Source: Thermococcus eurythermalis
GTDB lineage: Archaea > Methanobacteriota_B > Thermococci > Thermococcales > Thermococcaceae
Assembly: GCF_000769655.1 (NCBI RefSeq)
Contig: NZ_CP008887.1
Coordinates: forward strand, 1,674,001-1,738,000
Direction: 5' to 3'
DNA: 64,000 bases
Shown: positions 34,509 through 42,242 of the stretch, one piece after another
Layout: each line of letters opens with the position of its first letter
Position numbering within the stretch: position 1 is the stretch's first letter
Made by a program: the position numbers and the translations under genes
Notes under the pieces: generated by a model
Databases searched by the model: none
The model's input: only the letters and a program-made list of their open reading frames with translations
Told to the model about the DNA's origin: nothing

Positions 34509-35510
34509 ATGAGGCCGAAGGTGGCCGTTCTCTTTAAGATGAAGAGCAAACCCCTTGAGGAACTCAAGAAATGGGCGGACGTTGATGTGATTCTGTACCC
34601 AAGCGTTGAGGAGCTTAAAGAGGTCATCGGCAAATACGATGGGGTGATTATTTCCCCGACAAATCCCCTCCCGAAGGAAGTCCTTGAGAGGGCCGAGAGG
34701 CTCAAGGTCATAAGCTGTCATTCAGCAGGCTACGACCACGTTGATATTGAGACCGCAACCAAGAAAGGAATCTACGTTACCAAGGTCTCTGGAGTCCTCA
34801 GCGAGGCCGTTGCCGAGTTCGCCGTTGGCCTGACCATAGACCTCCTCAGAAAGATTCCCTACGCGGACAGGTTCCTAAGGGCAGGAAAGTGGGAGTCACA
34901 CAACACCGTCTGGAGCGGTTTCAAGGGGATTGAGACGGTCTACGGCAAGAAAGTCGGAATCCTCGGAATGGGCGCGATAGGAAAGGCCATAGCGCGGAGA
35001 ATGAAGGCTATGGGCACGGAGATACTCTACTGGTCGCGCTCGCGGAAGCCAGACATTGGGAATGAAGTGGGTGCGAAGTACCTCCCGCTCGACGAGGTTC
35101 TGAAGGAGAGCGACATCGTTATTTTAGCCCTCCCTGCGACCAAGGAGACGTACCACATCATCAACGAGGAGAGGCTGAAGCTCCTTGAGGGGAAGTACCT
35201 GGTGAACATCGGGCGCGGAACGCTGGTGGACGAGAAAGCCCTCACAAAGGCCATCGAGGAAAGAAGGCTGAAGGGCTACGCGACCGATGTCTTCGAAAAC
35301 GAGCCTGTTCAGGAGCACGAGCTCTTCAAGTACGAGTGGGAGACTGTTTTAACCCCCCACTACGCGGGCCTCTCGAAGGAGGCGATGGAGGACATGGGCT
35401 TCCAGGCGGTTAGGAACCTGCTCGCCGTCCTCCGCGGCGAGGTTCCGGAGGCTCTGGTGAACCGCGAGGTTCTCAAAGTCCGCTCACCTAAGGAGGTAAA
35501 GATGCTCTGA
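34509..35510 (+). CDS. D-2-hydroxyacid dehydrogenase (glyoxylate reductase-like)
   Basis: A 333-residue NAD(P)-dependent dehydrogenase. The Rossmann motif GILGMGAIGKAIARRM lies near residue 155; catalytic Arg, Glu and His are in NIGRGTLVDEKAL, ATDVFENEPVQ and LTPHYAGLS. The family includes glyoxylate, hydroxypyruvate and phosphite dehydrogenases, and exact substrate is uncertain. ATG follows GGTGATAGC and a TATA-like stretch lies near 34470. A short unknown gene follows eleven bases downstream. Confidence 0.85.
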   Translation: MRPKVAVLFKMKSKPLEELKKWADVDVILYPSVEELKEVIGKYDGVIISPTNPLPKEVLERAERLKVISCHSAGYDHVDIETATKKGIYVTKVSGVLSEAVAEFAVGLTIDLLRKIPYADRFLRAGKWESHNTVWSGFKGIETVYGKKVGILGMGAIGKAIARRMKAMGTEILYWSRSRKPDIGNEVGAKYLPLDEVLKESDIVILALPATKETYHIINEERLKLLEGKYLVNIGRGTLVDEKALTKAIEERRLKGYATDVFENEPVQEHELFKYEWETVLTPHYAGLSKEAMEDMGFQAVRNLLAVLRGEVPEALVNREVLKVRSPKEVKML

Positions 35511-35520
35511 GGTGGTGGAG

Positions 35521-35979
35521 ATGGAATGGAAGGAAAAGCTTAAGGCCCTTCTCGAACCGTACGGCGAAATTACTGAAACCGAGAAGGGGTTAATCTTTGA
35601 GTTCGGCGACGACGAAGGGGACTTTTCGGACAGACTTGCCTTCATCATTGAGAAACCTGAGGAGTGGCCGCTGGTAGAAGTTGCTGTAAAGGCGATAGCG
35701 GATTTAACGGACCACGACGTCCCGGGCAGGAACCTCTTCGCCTTCGGATTTACCCCGGACTTCAAGGGAACCGTTCTTAGACTCGGTCTTTTTGACGGAA
35801 AGCCCGGGGCGGGCCCCGTGATTGGGGACGTCCCTGAGAAGGCTGTCAAAATAGCGGAGCGCAACGACATTGAATACCAGCGCGGAAGCGGTGACGGAAT
35901 CGGCCTTCCGGGGAACTTCACCGAGAAAGACTTCGAGGCTTTGATAAAGCTCGTGGAGGCGATAGCCTTCGAGTGGTAA
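35521..35979 (+). CDS. Hypothetical acidic protein, 152 residues
   Basis: A soluble acidic protein without signal peptide. It looks like a small alpha/beta domain: EWKEKLKALLEPYGEITETE, then IIEKPEEWPLVEVAVKAIAD, NLFAFGFTPDF and GTVLRLGLFDGKPGAG. No motif is recognised. ATG 35521 follows GGTGGTGGAG and starts eleven bases after the dehydrogenase stop, so the two are probably co-transcribed. Confidence 0.7.
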   Translation: MEWKEKLKALLEPYGEITETEKGLIFEFGDDEGDFSDRLAFIIEKPEEWPLVEVAVKAIADLTDHDVPGRNLFAFGFTPDFKGTVLRLGLFDGKPGAGPVIGDVPEKAVKIAERNDIEYQRGSGDGIGLPGNFTEKDFEALIKLVEAIAFEW

Positions 35980-36083
35980 CCTTGTAAATACCCGGAACCA
36001 ATGCAGAAATGATAGGGAATGGAAACAGGGTTGCGAAAAAACAATATTAGATTATTAGATTAGTGTTTAAACTTTCCGCTAGC

Positions 36084-36146
36084 GCTTCGTGGGAAGCGAA
36101 GCTTCCCGACGTGTTGGGGCTTTGTCCCAACATGCGGAGCAAAGGG
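36084..36146 (+). promoter_or_regulatory. Structured leader of the TauE/SafE genes
   Basis: Between the TATA-like GTTTAAACTT (36065-36074) and the permease start are several strong inverted repeats. GGGAAGC-GAA-GCTTCCC (36091-36107) competes with GCTTC-GTGG-GAAGC (36084-36097), since both use GGGAAGC. TGTTGGG-N7-CCCAACA (36112-36132) follows, then GAGC-AAAG-GGCTC (36137-36149). Such mutually exclusive stems before a transporter gene resemble a regulatory RNA. I know no class that matches. Confidence 0.5.
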
Positions 36147-36162
36147 CTCTGAAGGTGATTCC

Positions 36163-36927
36163 ATGCTGAAATATCTTGGCTACTTCGCGGTTGGAATCTT
36201 CATCGGCATCCTCGCGGCCATGTTTGGCCTCGGGGGTGGGTTCCTCGTAGTGCCAACGCTCAACCTGCTCGGCGTTGAGATACACCACGCAGTCGGAACG
36301 TCGAGCGCGGCGGTGGTCTTCACATCGCTCAGCTCTGCAGTAGCGTACGCAAGGCAGGGAAGGATACACTACAAGGCCGGTCTCCTGCTGGCCTCAACCG
36401 CAGTAGTCGGTGCCTACATCGGCGCGTGGATGACGGGTTTCATAAGCTCTTCCCAGCTGAAGGTCATCTTCGGTCTCGCGCTGGTCGTCGTTGCAATAAG
36501 GATATACCGCAAGAAGACCGCGGAGCCAACCGAGGTAAGGCTTGAGGACGTTGAGATTAACTACAAGCTGGTACCCGTCGGTGGTTTCTTCGCAGGGATA
36601 GCGAGCGGCCTCCTCGGCGTCGGGGGTGGAATAATCAACGTGCCCTTCCTGACATACCTCGGCCTGCCGATACACCACGCAGTTGCCACCTCAAGCTTCG
36701 CGATAGTCTTTACGGCAACGGCTGGAGCGCTCAAGCACTACATGATGGGCAACGTTGAAGTTCAGTGGCTCGTCCTCCTCGTGCCGGGTCTCATCGTCGG
36801 CGCCCAGCTCGGCGCGAGGATCGCGAAGAGAACGAAGGCCAGCGACCTCAAGAAGGCCTTTGCGGTCGTTATGGCCCTGCTCGCGCTGAGAATGGTCCTA
36901 AAGGGGCTCGGATTTGGGGTCCCGTGA
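36163..36927 (+). CDS. TauE/SafE family (DUF81) permease 1
   Basis: A 254-residue membrane protein with about eight hydrophobic segments in two homologous halves. Each half begins with a glycine-rich loop, AMFGLGGGFLVVPTLNLLG and GLLGVGGGIINVPFLTYLG, followed by HHAVGTSS or HHAVATSS. Family members export sulfite, sulfoacetate or related anions, or carry other sulfur compounds. GGTGATTCC precedes ATG. It is followed 31 bases later by a paralogue. Confidence 0.87.
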   Translation: MLKYLGYFAVGIFIGILAAMFGLGGGFLVVPTLNLLGVEIHHAVGTSSAAVVFTSLSSAVAYARQGRIHYKAGLLLASTAVVGAYIGAWMTGFISSSQLKVIFGLALVVVAIRIYRKKTAEPTEVRLEDVEINYKLVPVGGFFAGIASGLLGVGGGIINVPFLTYLGLPIHHAVATSSFAIVFTATAGALKHYMMGNVEVQWLVLLVPGLIVGAQLGARIAKRTKASDLKKAFAVVMALLALRMVLKGLGFGVP

Positions 36928-36958
36928 AGCTTTTAAACGGCCCTTTCCACCCTTTTTT

Positions 36959-37690
36959 ATGCTCCAGTACCTCCTCGACCTCATCATCGGCCTCGGCATC
37001 GGGTTCATAGCCGGCCTCCTCGGCGTCGGCGGAGGATTCCTGATAGTGCCGACTCTCGTCCTCTTAGGTGAGCCCATACACCTGGCCATAGGGACGAGCC
37101 TGGCCTGCATCGTCCTCAGCTCGCTTTCCGCTTCAATAACCCATATTAGAAGAGGCGCCGTCCTCTACCGCGTCGTCCTTCTCAAAGAAATCTTTTCGGT
37201 ACCCTTTGCAGTTCTCGGCGCGTACTTGTCGTCACTAATTGCGGGGGAGAAGCTCAAGCTGATTTTTGCGCTTCTCCTGCTGTATTTGGCCTACAAAATG
37301 GCCAGAAGAGAGGGGGGCATTGAGGAGAACGGTGGCGAAATCCACAACTCCCGCGTTCCAATTGTTGGAATCCTCTCCGGCCTCGTGAGCGGACTTCTGG
37401 GGATAAGCGGGGGGGTTCTCAACGTTCCGCTCTTCCATACGTTCGTGGGCATGCCAATGAGATACGCCGTCGGGACATCGAGCTTTGCCCTGTTTTTCAC
37501 CGCCCTGGCGGGGGCAATTGAGCACTACCAGCTCGGACAGGTGGACGTCCACACGGCGGTTCTGCTCGCCCCGGGCCTCATAATCGGCGGGAGGCTCGGC
37601 GCTCTGACGGCCCACAGCGTCCACCCTGAGACCCTGCGGAGGGCCTTCGCAGGTGTTCTAATTCTGGTCGCTCTCAAGATGCTCCTGTGA
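36959..37690 (+). CDS. TauE/SafE family (DUF81) permease 2
   Basis: A 243-residue paralogue of the upstream permease with the same duplicated layout: GLLGVGGGFLIVPTLVLLG with HLAIGTSLA, and GLLGISGGVLNVPLFHTFVG with RYAVGTSS. The longer frame reaches 36914, but ATG 36959 begins the first membrane helix and lies about 25 bases after TATA AGCTTTTAAACG, which indicates a leaderless mRNA. Tandem TauE genes could form a heterodimer or have separate substrates. Confidence 0.85.
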   Translation: MLQYLLDLIIGLGIGFIAGLLGVGGGFLIVPTLVLLGEPIHLAIGTSLACIVLSSLSASITHIRRGAVLYRVVLLKEIFSVPFAVLGAYLSSLIAGEKLKLIFALLLLYLAYKMARREGGIEENGGEIHNSRVPIVGILSGLVSGLLGISGGVLNVPLFHTFVGMPMRYAVGTSSFALFFTALAGAIEHYQLGQVDVHTAVLLAPGLIIGGRLGALTAHSVHPETLRRAFAGVLILVALKMLL

Positions 37691-37722
37691 AGGTTTATTA
37701 ACCGCCGTGCAAAGTTTGGTCG

Positions 37723-38004
37723 GTGAAAGCGGTGAGGGAGCTAATTGAGAAAGTTCGTGAGAAGTTTGGTTTTGAAGTCAAGGACATGGCCGACGCCTGG
37801 AGGCTCGTTGAGTGGCTTGAGGAGAGGGGTTGGGTCGTCTACATCATAACTGCCAAAGGAAGAAAGCAGGTCGATGCGTGGCACCCAAACTATGGGACGC
37901 TTTTTGCCCAGTTCGGCGAGAGTCCGAACTTTGAAAGCATATTGGAGGGCATATTGACTGTATCTCTGCTTGCAAAGGAGCTTGAGGAAAAAGGAACGCT
38001 CTGA
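37723..38004 (+). CDS. Hypothetical protein, 93 residues
   Basis: A small soluble protein starting at a GTG, with TATA AGGTTTATTAACC about 25-30 bases upstream. The N-terminal helix is followed by WLEERGWVVYIITAKGRKQVDAW, then FGESPNFESILEGILTVSLLAKELEE. No family is recognised. It is followed by the secreted-helix cassette, but on a transcript that may be separate. Confidence 0.65.
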   Translation: MKAVRELIEKVREKFGFEVKDMADAWRLVEWLEERGWVVYIITAKGRKQVDAWHPNYGTLFAQFGESPNFESILEGILTVSLLAKELEEKGTL

Positions 38005-38065
38005 AACGTTCGTTTCACCGGAGTCCTCAAATATAACAACGCCCCAGTGTTCATCGGTGATGGCG

Positions 38066-39292
38066 ATGGTGGGAACAAGGGGCCTGGCAATGGCCCTTGT
38101 GATACTGCTGGTTAGTAGCGCACTGCCCCTCAGCCTTGCGGAGGGCAGCGACGCGGGGGCAAACGGCACCGCTCCAGAGCCCTACGGAGACCTGGCCCTC
38201 GACAACAGCACCAGAGAGATGGTGATAGCGGGCCAGCTGATTGAGCAACTCCAGAAGCTCAGCAAGCTCGCGGAGAACAAGATAGAGCCCATAAAGGATA
38301 AACTTCCTGAGAACTCAACGATACTGACCCACTACAAGCTTGCAGAGGAGTATAAAGAGAGAGCAGTTAGTGAGTACGAGGCCAGCGACTGCTACAACTC
38401 CATCCGCGATAGCCTAACGGCCATGCACCACTACAAAGTTGCTCTTTCGGGCCTCAAGGAAGCAAAGGGCAGGGGTCAAGACGAGTGGGCGCACATAAGG
38501 CTGGAAATCGAGCGCATGGCGGAGTACTTCAGGTTCGTCGAGAAGACAATAAGGCTGGCGGAGAACCAGGGAATAGACGTGGGCAACCTCAAGGAGCTCT
38601 ACAACGAGACTAGAGATGCGTACAAAGCAGTGCTGGACGACCTCAAGGCCAGGGACTACGAGAAGGCAAAAGAGGACTACGAAACCGCCCGGGAAAAGAA
38701 GGCCCTCCTCGATGGGGAGCTGAAGAAGGTCCGCGAGGAGCTCGCCTATGCAAACGCTGATAAAATCGTCAAGGACTTCCTGGCCAAGGGCGGGGAGGAA
38801 ATTGAGATAGCCCAGAACGCCATCGAGAAGGGGATTGAGAACGGCTACAACGTGACAAGACTTCAGGAAAGCCTCAACGCGTTCTTGGACGTCTACAACG
38901 AAGCCAAAAGCTTGGCAGAGGAAGGCAAATGGGAAGAGGCCTTGAAGGCCATACCGGACAACAGGGAGACGATAGCCCAGTTCCACAGGGCCGTCGAGTT
39001 CGTTCTCAGGAAGGCCCGCGAGGGGGAGCTCGAAGAAAAGCTGAAGGACGTCCGTGCCTTCATCAGGGAAATGAGCGACAGGGTTCAGAAGGACTGGAAA
39101 GCGCTCCGCGAGCTTAAGGGCAGGGGCATAAACACCCAGAGGGCCGAGGCCCAGCTGAGGGCGGCCGTCCAGGAGCTCAGAACCGGCCTCCACCTCCTCA
39201 AGACGGAGAAACCGCTTGGGGCCAAGCCCCACTTTGCGAAGGCATTGGACATGCTCCGCAGGGTCGAAGAGTTTATCTCCGCCCACTCCTGA
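38066..39292 (+). CDS. Secreted alpha-helical protein 1 (cassette A)
   Basis: A 408-residue secreted protein with a signal peptide (GLAMALVILLVSSALPLSLA) and a long, charged, almost wholly helical mature part that looks like TPR- or spectrin-like helical hairpins with coiled-coil potential. It is homologous to the protein at 40295: YNSIRDSLTAMHHYKVAL matches YNESINEALQAMRLYRSAL, and LKELYNETRDAYKAVLDDL matches LEAWYNQTLFAYNAVKTSL. It is followed 32 bases later by a membrane HTH gene. Several in-frame starts exist (38060, 38066); GGTGATG favours 38066. Confidence 0.75.
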   Translation: MVGTRGLAMALVILLVSSALPLSLAEGSDAGANGTAPEPYGDLALDNSTREMVIAGQLIEQLQKLSKLAENKIEPIKDKLPENSTILTHYKLAEEYKERAVSEYEASDCYNSIRDSLTAMHHYKVALSGLKEAKGRGQDEWAHIRLEIERMAEYFRFVEKTIRLAENQGIDVGNLKELYNETRDAYKAVLDDLKARDYEKAKEDYETAREKKALLDGELKKVREELAYANADKIVKDFLAKGGEEIEIAQNAIEKGIENGYNVTRLQESLNAFLDVYNEAKSLAEEGKWEEALKAIPDNRETIAQFHRAVEFVLRKAREGELEEKLKDVRAFIREMSDRVQKDWKALRELKGRGINTQRAEAQLRAAVQELRTGLHLLKTEKPLGAKPHFAKALDMLRRVEEFISAHS

Positions 39293-39324
39293 CCTTTCCT
39301 TTTTCGTTGGGAGGGATGGCCAAG

Positions 39325-40164
39325 ATGAAATCCAGGGCCCTGCCCATCATAATGATCGCGTTGCTTCTCCTGCCCCAGGTTAGTGCCTATACCATCTCGT
39401 CGCTCGTTCTGGCCGTCTACCCCGACGGTTATGTTAAGACCGAATACGAAATACTGCCTGAGGATTACTCCTCCCAGATTGAGCTCCCCCTCATCGGTGG
39501 GCATTACGAGAACGTTATTGTTGAAGACGAGAACGGAAACCCCCTTGACTTCAGGCTCGAAAACGGAACTCTTTTCATCTATCCCGGGGACGCTGAGATC
39601 GTTACGGTGTCCTATTACACCCCCGACATCACCTCCAAGGAGGGGATAGTCTGGACGGTCAACGTTTCTTCCGGGGTTCCCTTTGAGGTCGTCCTCCCTG
39701 AAGGCACCGTTGTCGTCGATTTAAGCGATGTGCCCCTAGAGATAAACGGGACTTCAATAACAATGCCCCCCGGAAACCAGAGCATCTCCTACGTCCTTGG
39801 GGAGTCTCGTTCCTATGAAGGCACTACAGACGAAGACACCAGCGGTAGTGGCATTCCCGTTAAGGCCCTACTGGCAACCGTGGCCGTTTTGGCCGGTGGG
39901 GCAGTGGCAGGTTACTGGTTCAAAATCAGGGGAAGGAAAATAGACGTTGAAGCCCTCTTGGAGAGTGATGAGCTCAGAGACGAAGAGAAGCAGGCGATTA
40001 GATACCTCCTGGAGCACGGCGGGAGGGCCAGCCAGGCGGAGATAAGAGACGCCCTTGGGCTTCCGAAGACAACGGCCTGGAGAATGTTCAGGCGCCTTGA
40101 GGAGAAGGGGTTTATCAAAATCATCAGGGGCAGGAAGGAGAACTGGGTGGAGCTGAGGCGGTAG
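39325..40164 (+). CDS. Membrane-anchored winged-HTH regulator 1 (cassette A)
   Basis: A 279-residue protein with signal peptide or signal anchor at the N-terminus, an external beta-rich domain of about 150 residues (YPDGYVKTEYEILPEDY, TSKEGIVWTVNVSSG, VVVDLSDVPLEING, MPPGNQSISYVLG), one transmembrane helix (VKALLATVAVLAGGAVAGYW) and a cytoplasmic winged HTH with GLPKTTAWRMFRRLEEKGF, ending in KENWVELRR. This is a one-component receptor layout: sensing outside, DNA binding inside. Start at ATG 39325 with GGAGGG nine bases upstream; ATG 39316 is the alternative. The paralogue at 41215 matches along its length. Confidence 0.8.
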   Translation: MKSRALPIIMIALLLLPQVSAYTISSLVLAVYPDGYVKTEYEILPEDYSSQIELPLIGGHYENVIVEDENGNPLDFRLENGTLFIYPGDAEIVTVSYYTPDITSKEGIVWTVNVSSGVPFEVVLPEGTVVVDLSDVPLEINGTSITMPPGNQSISYVLGESRSYEGTTDEDTSGSGIPVKALLATVAVLAGGAVAGYWFKIRGRKIDVEALLESDELRDEEKQAIRYLLEHGGRASQAEIRDALGLPKTTAWRMFRRLEEKGFIKIIRGRKENWVELRR

Positions 40165-40294
40165 AGAAAACGTTATATCTTTTCTCCCCAACTTTATCCG
40201 TCTGAAATCAAGAGGAACTTGAGGAAACGTTTTAAGCCCTCCGTTCCACCGCTTCCCTAATTAGGTGCGGGGGCAACTTAACACGGTGATAACG

Positions 40295-41218
40295 GTGAGG
40301 AGAGCCCCACTCCTGCTTATCCTGGTGATGCTCATCTCCACCATTCCCCAGACCGGCGGGGTTAGTTCCGAGACCGCCTCGGCCTCAGAGCGTGCAAACG
40401 GACTTCTCATGGCCCTGGAGAGGCTGGCGAACTACACCCACCAGATTGGATGCATTTCCGACGAGGCTGATGCCCTGCTGGAAAGGGCAAAGGAGCTCTA
40501 TTGGGCCGGTCAGTACAACGAGAGCATTAACGAGGCCCTCCAAGCAATGCGCCTCTACCGCTCTGCACTAAAGGCCTGTGGGGGGGAGAGAAGCGACTCA
40601 GAAAGCGGGGGGACCAACTGGGTATCGGTTGCCGAGAGCGAGGTTGAAGTTACTGCCAACGTCCTTGAGTACGCCAGAAAGCTCATCGAGTCCGGCGAGC
40701 TGAGTGGGGAAGACCTGAAAAATCTCGAAGCATGGTACAACCAGACCCTCTTCGCTTACAACGCCGTGAAAACGTCTCTTGAAAAGAACGACACCCAGGA
40801 CATCGTTCACAAGATTGCCTTCCTCGTAACATCGAGGGAAAAGCTTGAGAAGGCGATAAACCTCGCGGTCAAAGGCGCTGTCGAGAGGAAGGCAAAGCTG
40901 CTGGGAGATGCCCAGCTCCGCAGAATTGATATACTCATCGAGAGAGGCGCCAATACAACGGAGCTCCTCACCCTAAAAGTGGAGCTTGAAGAGGCCATCA
41001 AGAGCGGCGACACCGGGGAAATCCTGAGGATCCTCAAGGAAGTCCCGAGAATTATGAGGGAACTGAAGCAGAAAGGCGGGATTGGTGGAGCGGCCCGGCG
41101 CGGCCAGGGACAGTCACCTCAACCAGGAAACAGCGACAGAGGCCCCAACGGCGCCCCTCCACAGAACGTCTCCAATCAAACTCCAGGAAAGGGAAGAACG
41201 CGGGGGGAAGGTAGTTGA
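40295..41218 (+). CDS. Secreted alpha-helical protein 2 (cassette B)
   Basis: A 307-residue homologue of the secreted protein at 38066, shorter by about one helical repeat. The signal peptide is RRAPLLLILVMLISTIP. Mature helices contain YNESINEALQAMRLYRSALKAC and SREKLEKAINLAVKGAVERK (in part), and the C-terminus is a Gly/Pro/Asn/Gln-rich tail of about 45 residues absent from the first copy. GTG 40295 follows GGTGAT; GTGs at 40286 and 40265 are alternatives. TATA CGTTTTAAGCC at about 40229 gives it its own promoter. Its stop overlaps the next TTG. Confidence 0.72.
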   Translation: MRRAPLLLILVMLISTIPQTGGVSSETASASERANGLLMALERLANYTHQIGCISDEADALLERAKELYWAGQYNESINEALQAMRLYRSALKACGGERSDSESGGTNWVSVAESEVEVTANVLEYARKLIESGELSGEDLKNLEAWYNQTLFAYNAVKTSLEKNDTQDIVHKIAFLVTSREKLEKAINLAVKGAVERKAKLLGDAQLRRIDILIERGANTTELLTLKVELEEAIKSGDTGEILRILKEVPRIMRELKQKGGIGGAARRGQGQSPQPGNSDRGPNGAPPQNVSNQTPGKGRTRGEGS

Positions 41219-42204
41219 GAAAGCTCGCGGCAGCGGTGCTCCTGATGGTATTCCTGCCCCTTGTTGCTGGACAGGCCACCGTTGAGATAGTTTTGGTCGA
41301 GGTCTATGAGAGCGGTTACGTTAAGGTGACGCAGGTCGTCCTCCCCTCGGAGTATTCGGTGGCGGTTGAAGTCCCTGTTCTGGGTGGGAACATCACGGGG
41401 CTTTCCGTTCTGGACGAGAGTGGAGACCCCCTGCTCTTTGAGGTGAACGGGAGCTCTCTAACGGTCTACGCCCTCAACTCCACGACAAAGATTAGAATCA
41501 CGTACTTCACGGCCTCTCTCACATCAAAGGAGGGGGAGCTCTGGAACCTGAGCTACAGCTTTCCCTATCCCGTAACGGTAAAGCTCCCCACTGGGGCGGT
41601 CGTGGTCGACCTGAGCGACCTTCCCTTCACGATAACCGCAAACACCATAACTATGCCCCCCGGAAACCAGTACGTCTCCTACATTCTCCCTGCCCCCACG
41701 TCCACGCCGGAACCGACGCCGACCACGACAACCACGACATCGGACACGCAGTCCACCCCCACAAACACGACCTCCAGCTCGACCTCTTCAACTACCTCAA
41801 CGCCCCAGCCGACCTCAACAACCCCTGAAAGCACGACGCCCGAAAGCCCCGACACGTCCTCAACGGCAGGTATAAAGAGCCTGCTCCCGCTGATTGGCCT
41901 CATTGCCATCGTTGGGGTCAGTGCACTCGCATACTGGAGCAAAAAGAAAACGGGCACCGGAGACCTGCCGGTCTCAAGGGACGAGTTCAGGGAGAAGCTT
42001 GAGTCGCTGGGACTCACTGAGGGGGAAATCAACGCGCTCCTCTACGTTTACGACCAGGGCGGGAGGGCCAAACAGGCGGACGTCAGAAAGGCCCTTGGGA
42101 TTCCGAAGACCACGGCGTGGAGGATGTTCAAGCGCCTCGAAGAGAACGGCCTCGTCAAGGTCTACAAAAGGGGAAAGGAAAACTGGGTGGAGCTCAAGTT
42201 TTAA
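41215..42204 (+). CDS. Membrane-anchored winged-HTH regulator 2 (cassette B)
   Basis: A 329-residue paralogue of the protein at 39325. It has a signal peptide (KLAAAVLLMVFLPLVAG), an external domain with the same blocks (TSKEGELWNLSYSFPYP, VVVDLSDLPFTI, MPPGNQYVSYILP), then an added linker of about 55 residues made almost only of Thr, Ser and Pro, a transmembrane helix (SLLPLIGLIAIVGVSALAYW) and a winged HTH with GIPKTTAWRMFKRLEENGL. TTG start overlaps the previous TGA as TTGA, after GGGGGGAAGG. The linker is probably O-glycosylated and lifts the sensor away from the membrane. Confidence 0.8.
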   Translation: MRKLAAAVLLMVFLPLVAGQATVEIVLVEVYESGYVKVTQVVLPSEYSVAVEVPVLGGNITGLSVLDESGDPLLFEVNGSSLTVYALNSTTKIRITYFTASLTSKEGELWNLSYSFPYPVTVKLPTGAVVVDLSDLPFTITANTITMPPGNQYVSYILPAPTSTPEPTPTTTTTTSDTQSTPTNTTSSSTSSTTSTPQPTSTTPESTTPESPDTSSTAGIKSLLPLIGLIAIVGVSALAYWSKKKTGTGDLPVSRDEFREKLESLGLTEGEINALLYVYDQGGRAKQADVRKALGIPKTTAWRMFKRLEENGLVKVYKRGKENWVELKF

Positions 42205-42242
42205 AGAATGGGTTTGTTTGGGCTTTGCTTTTCCACTATACC

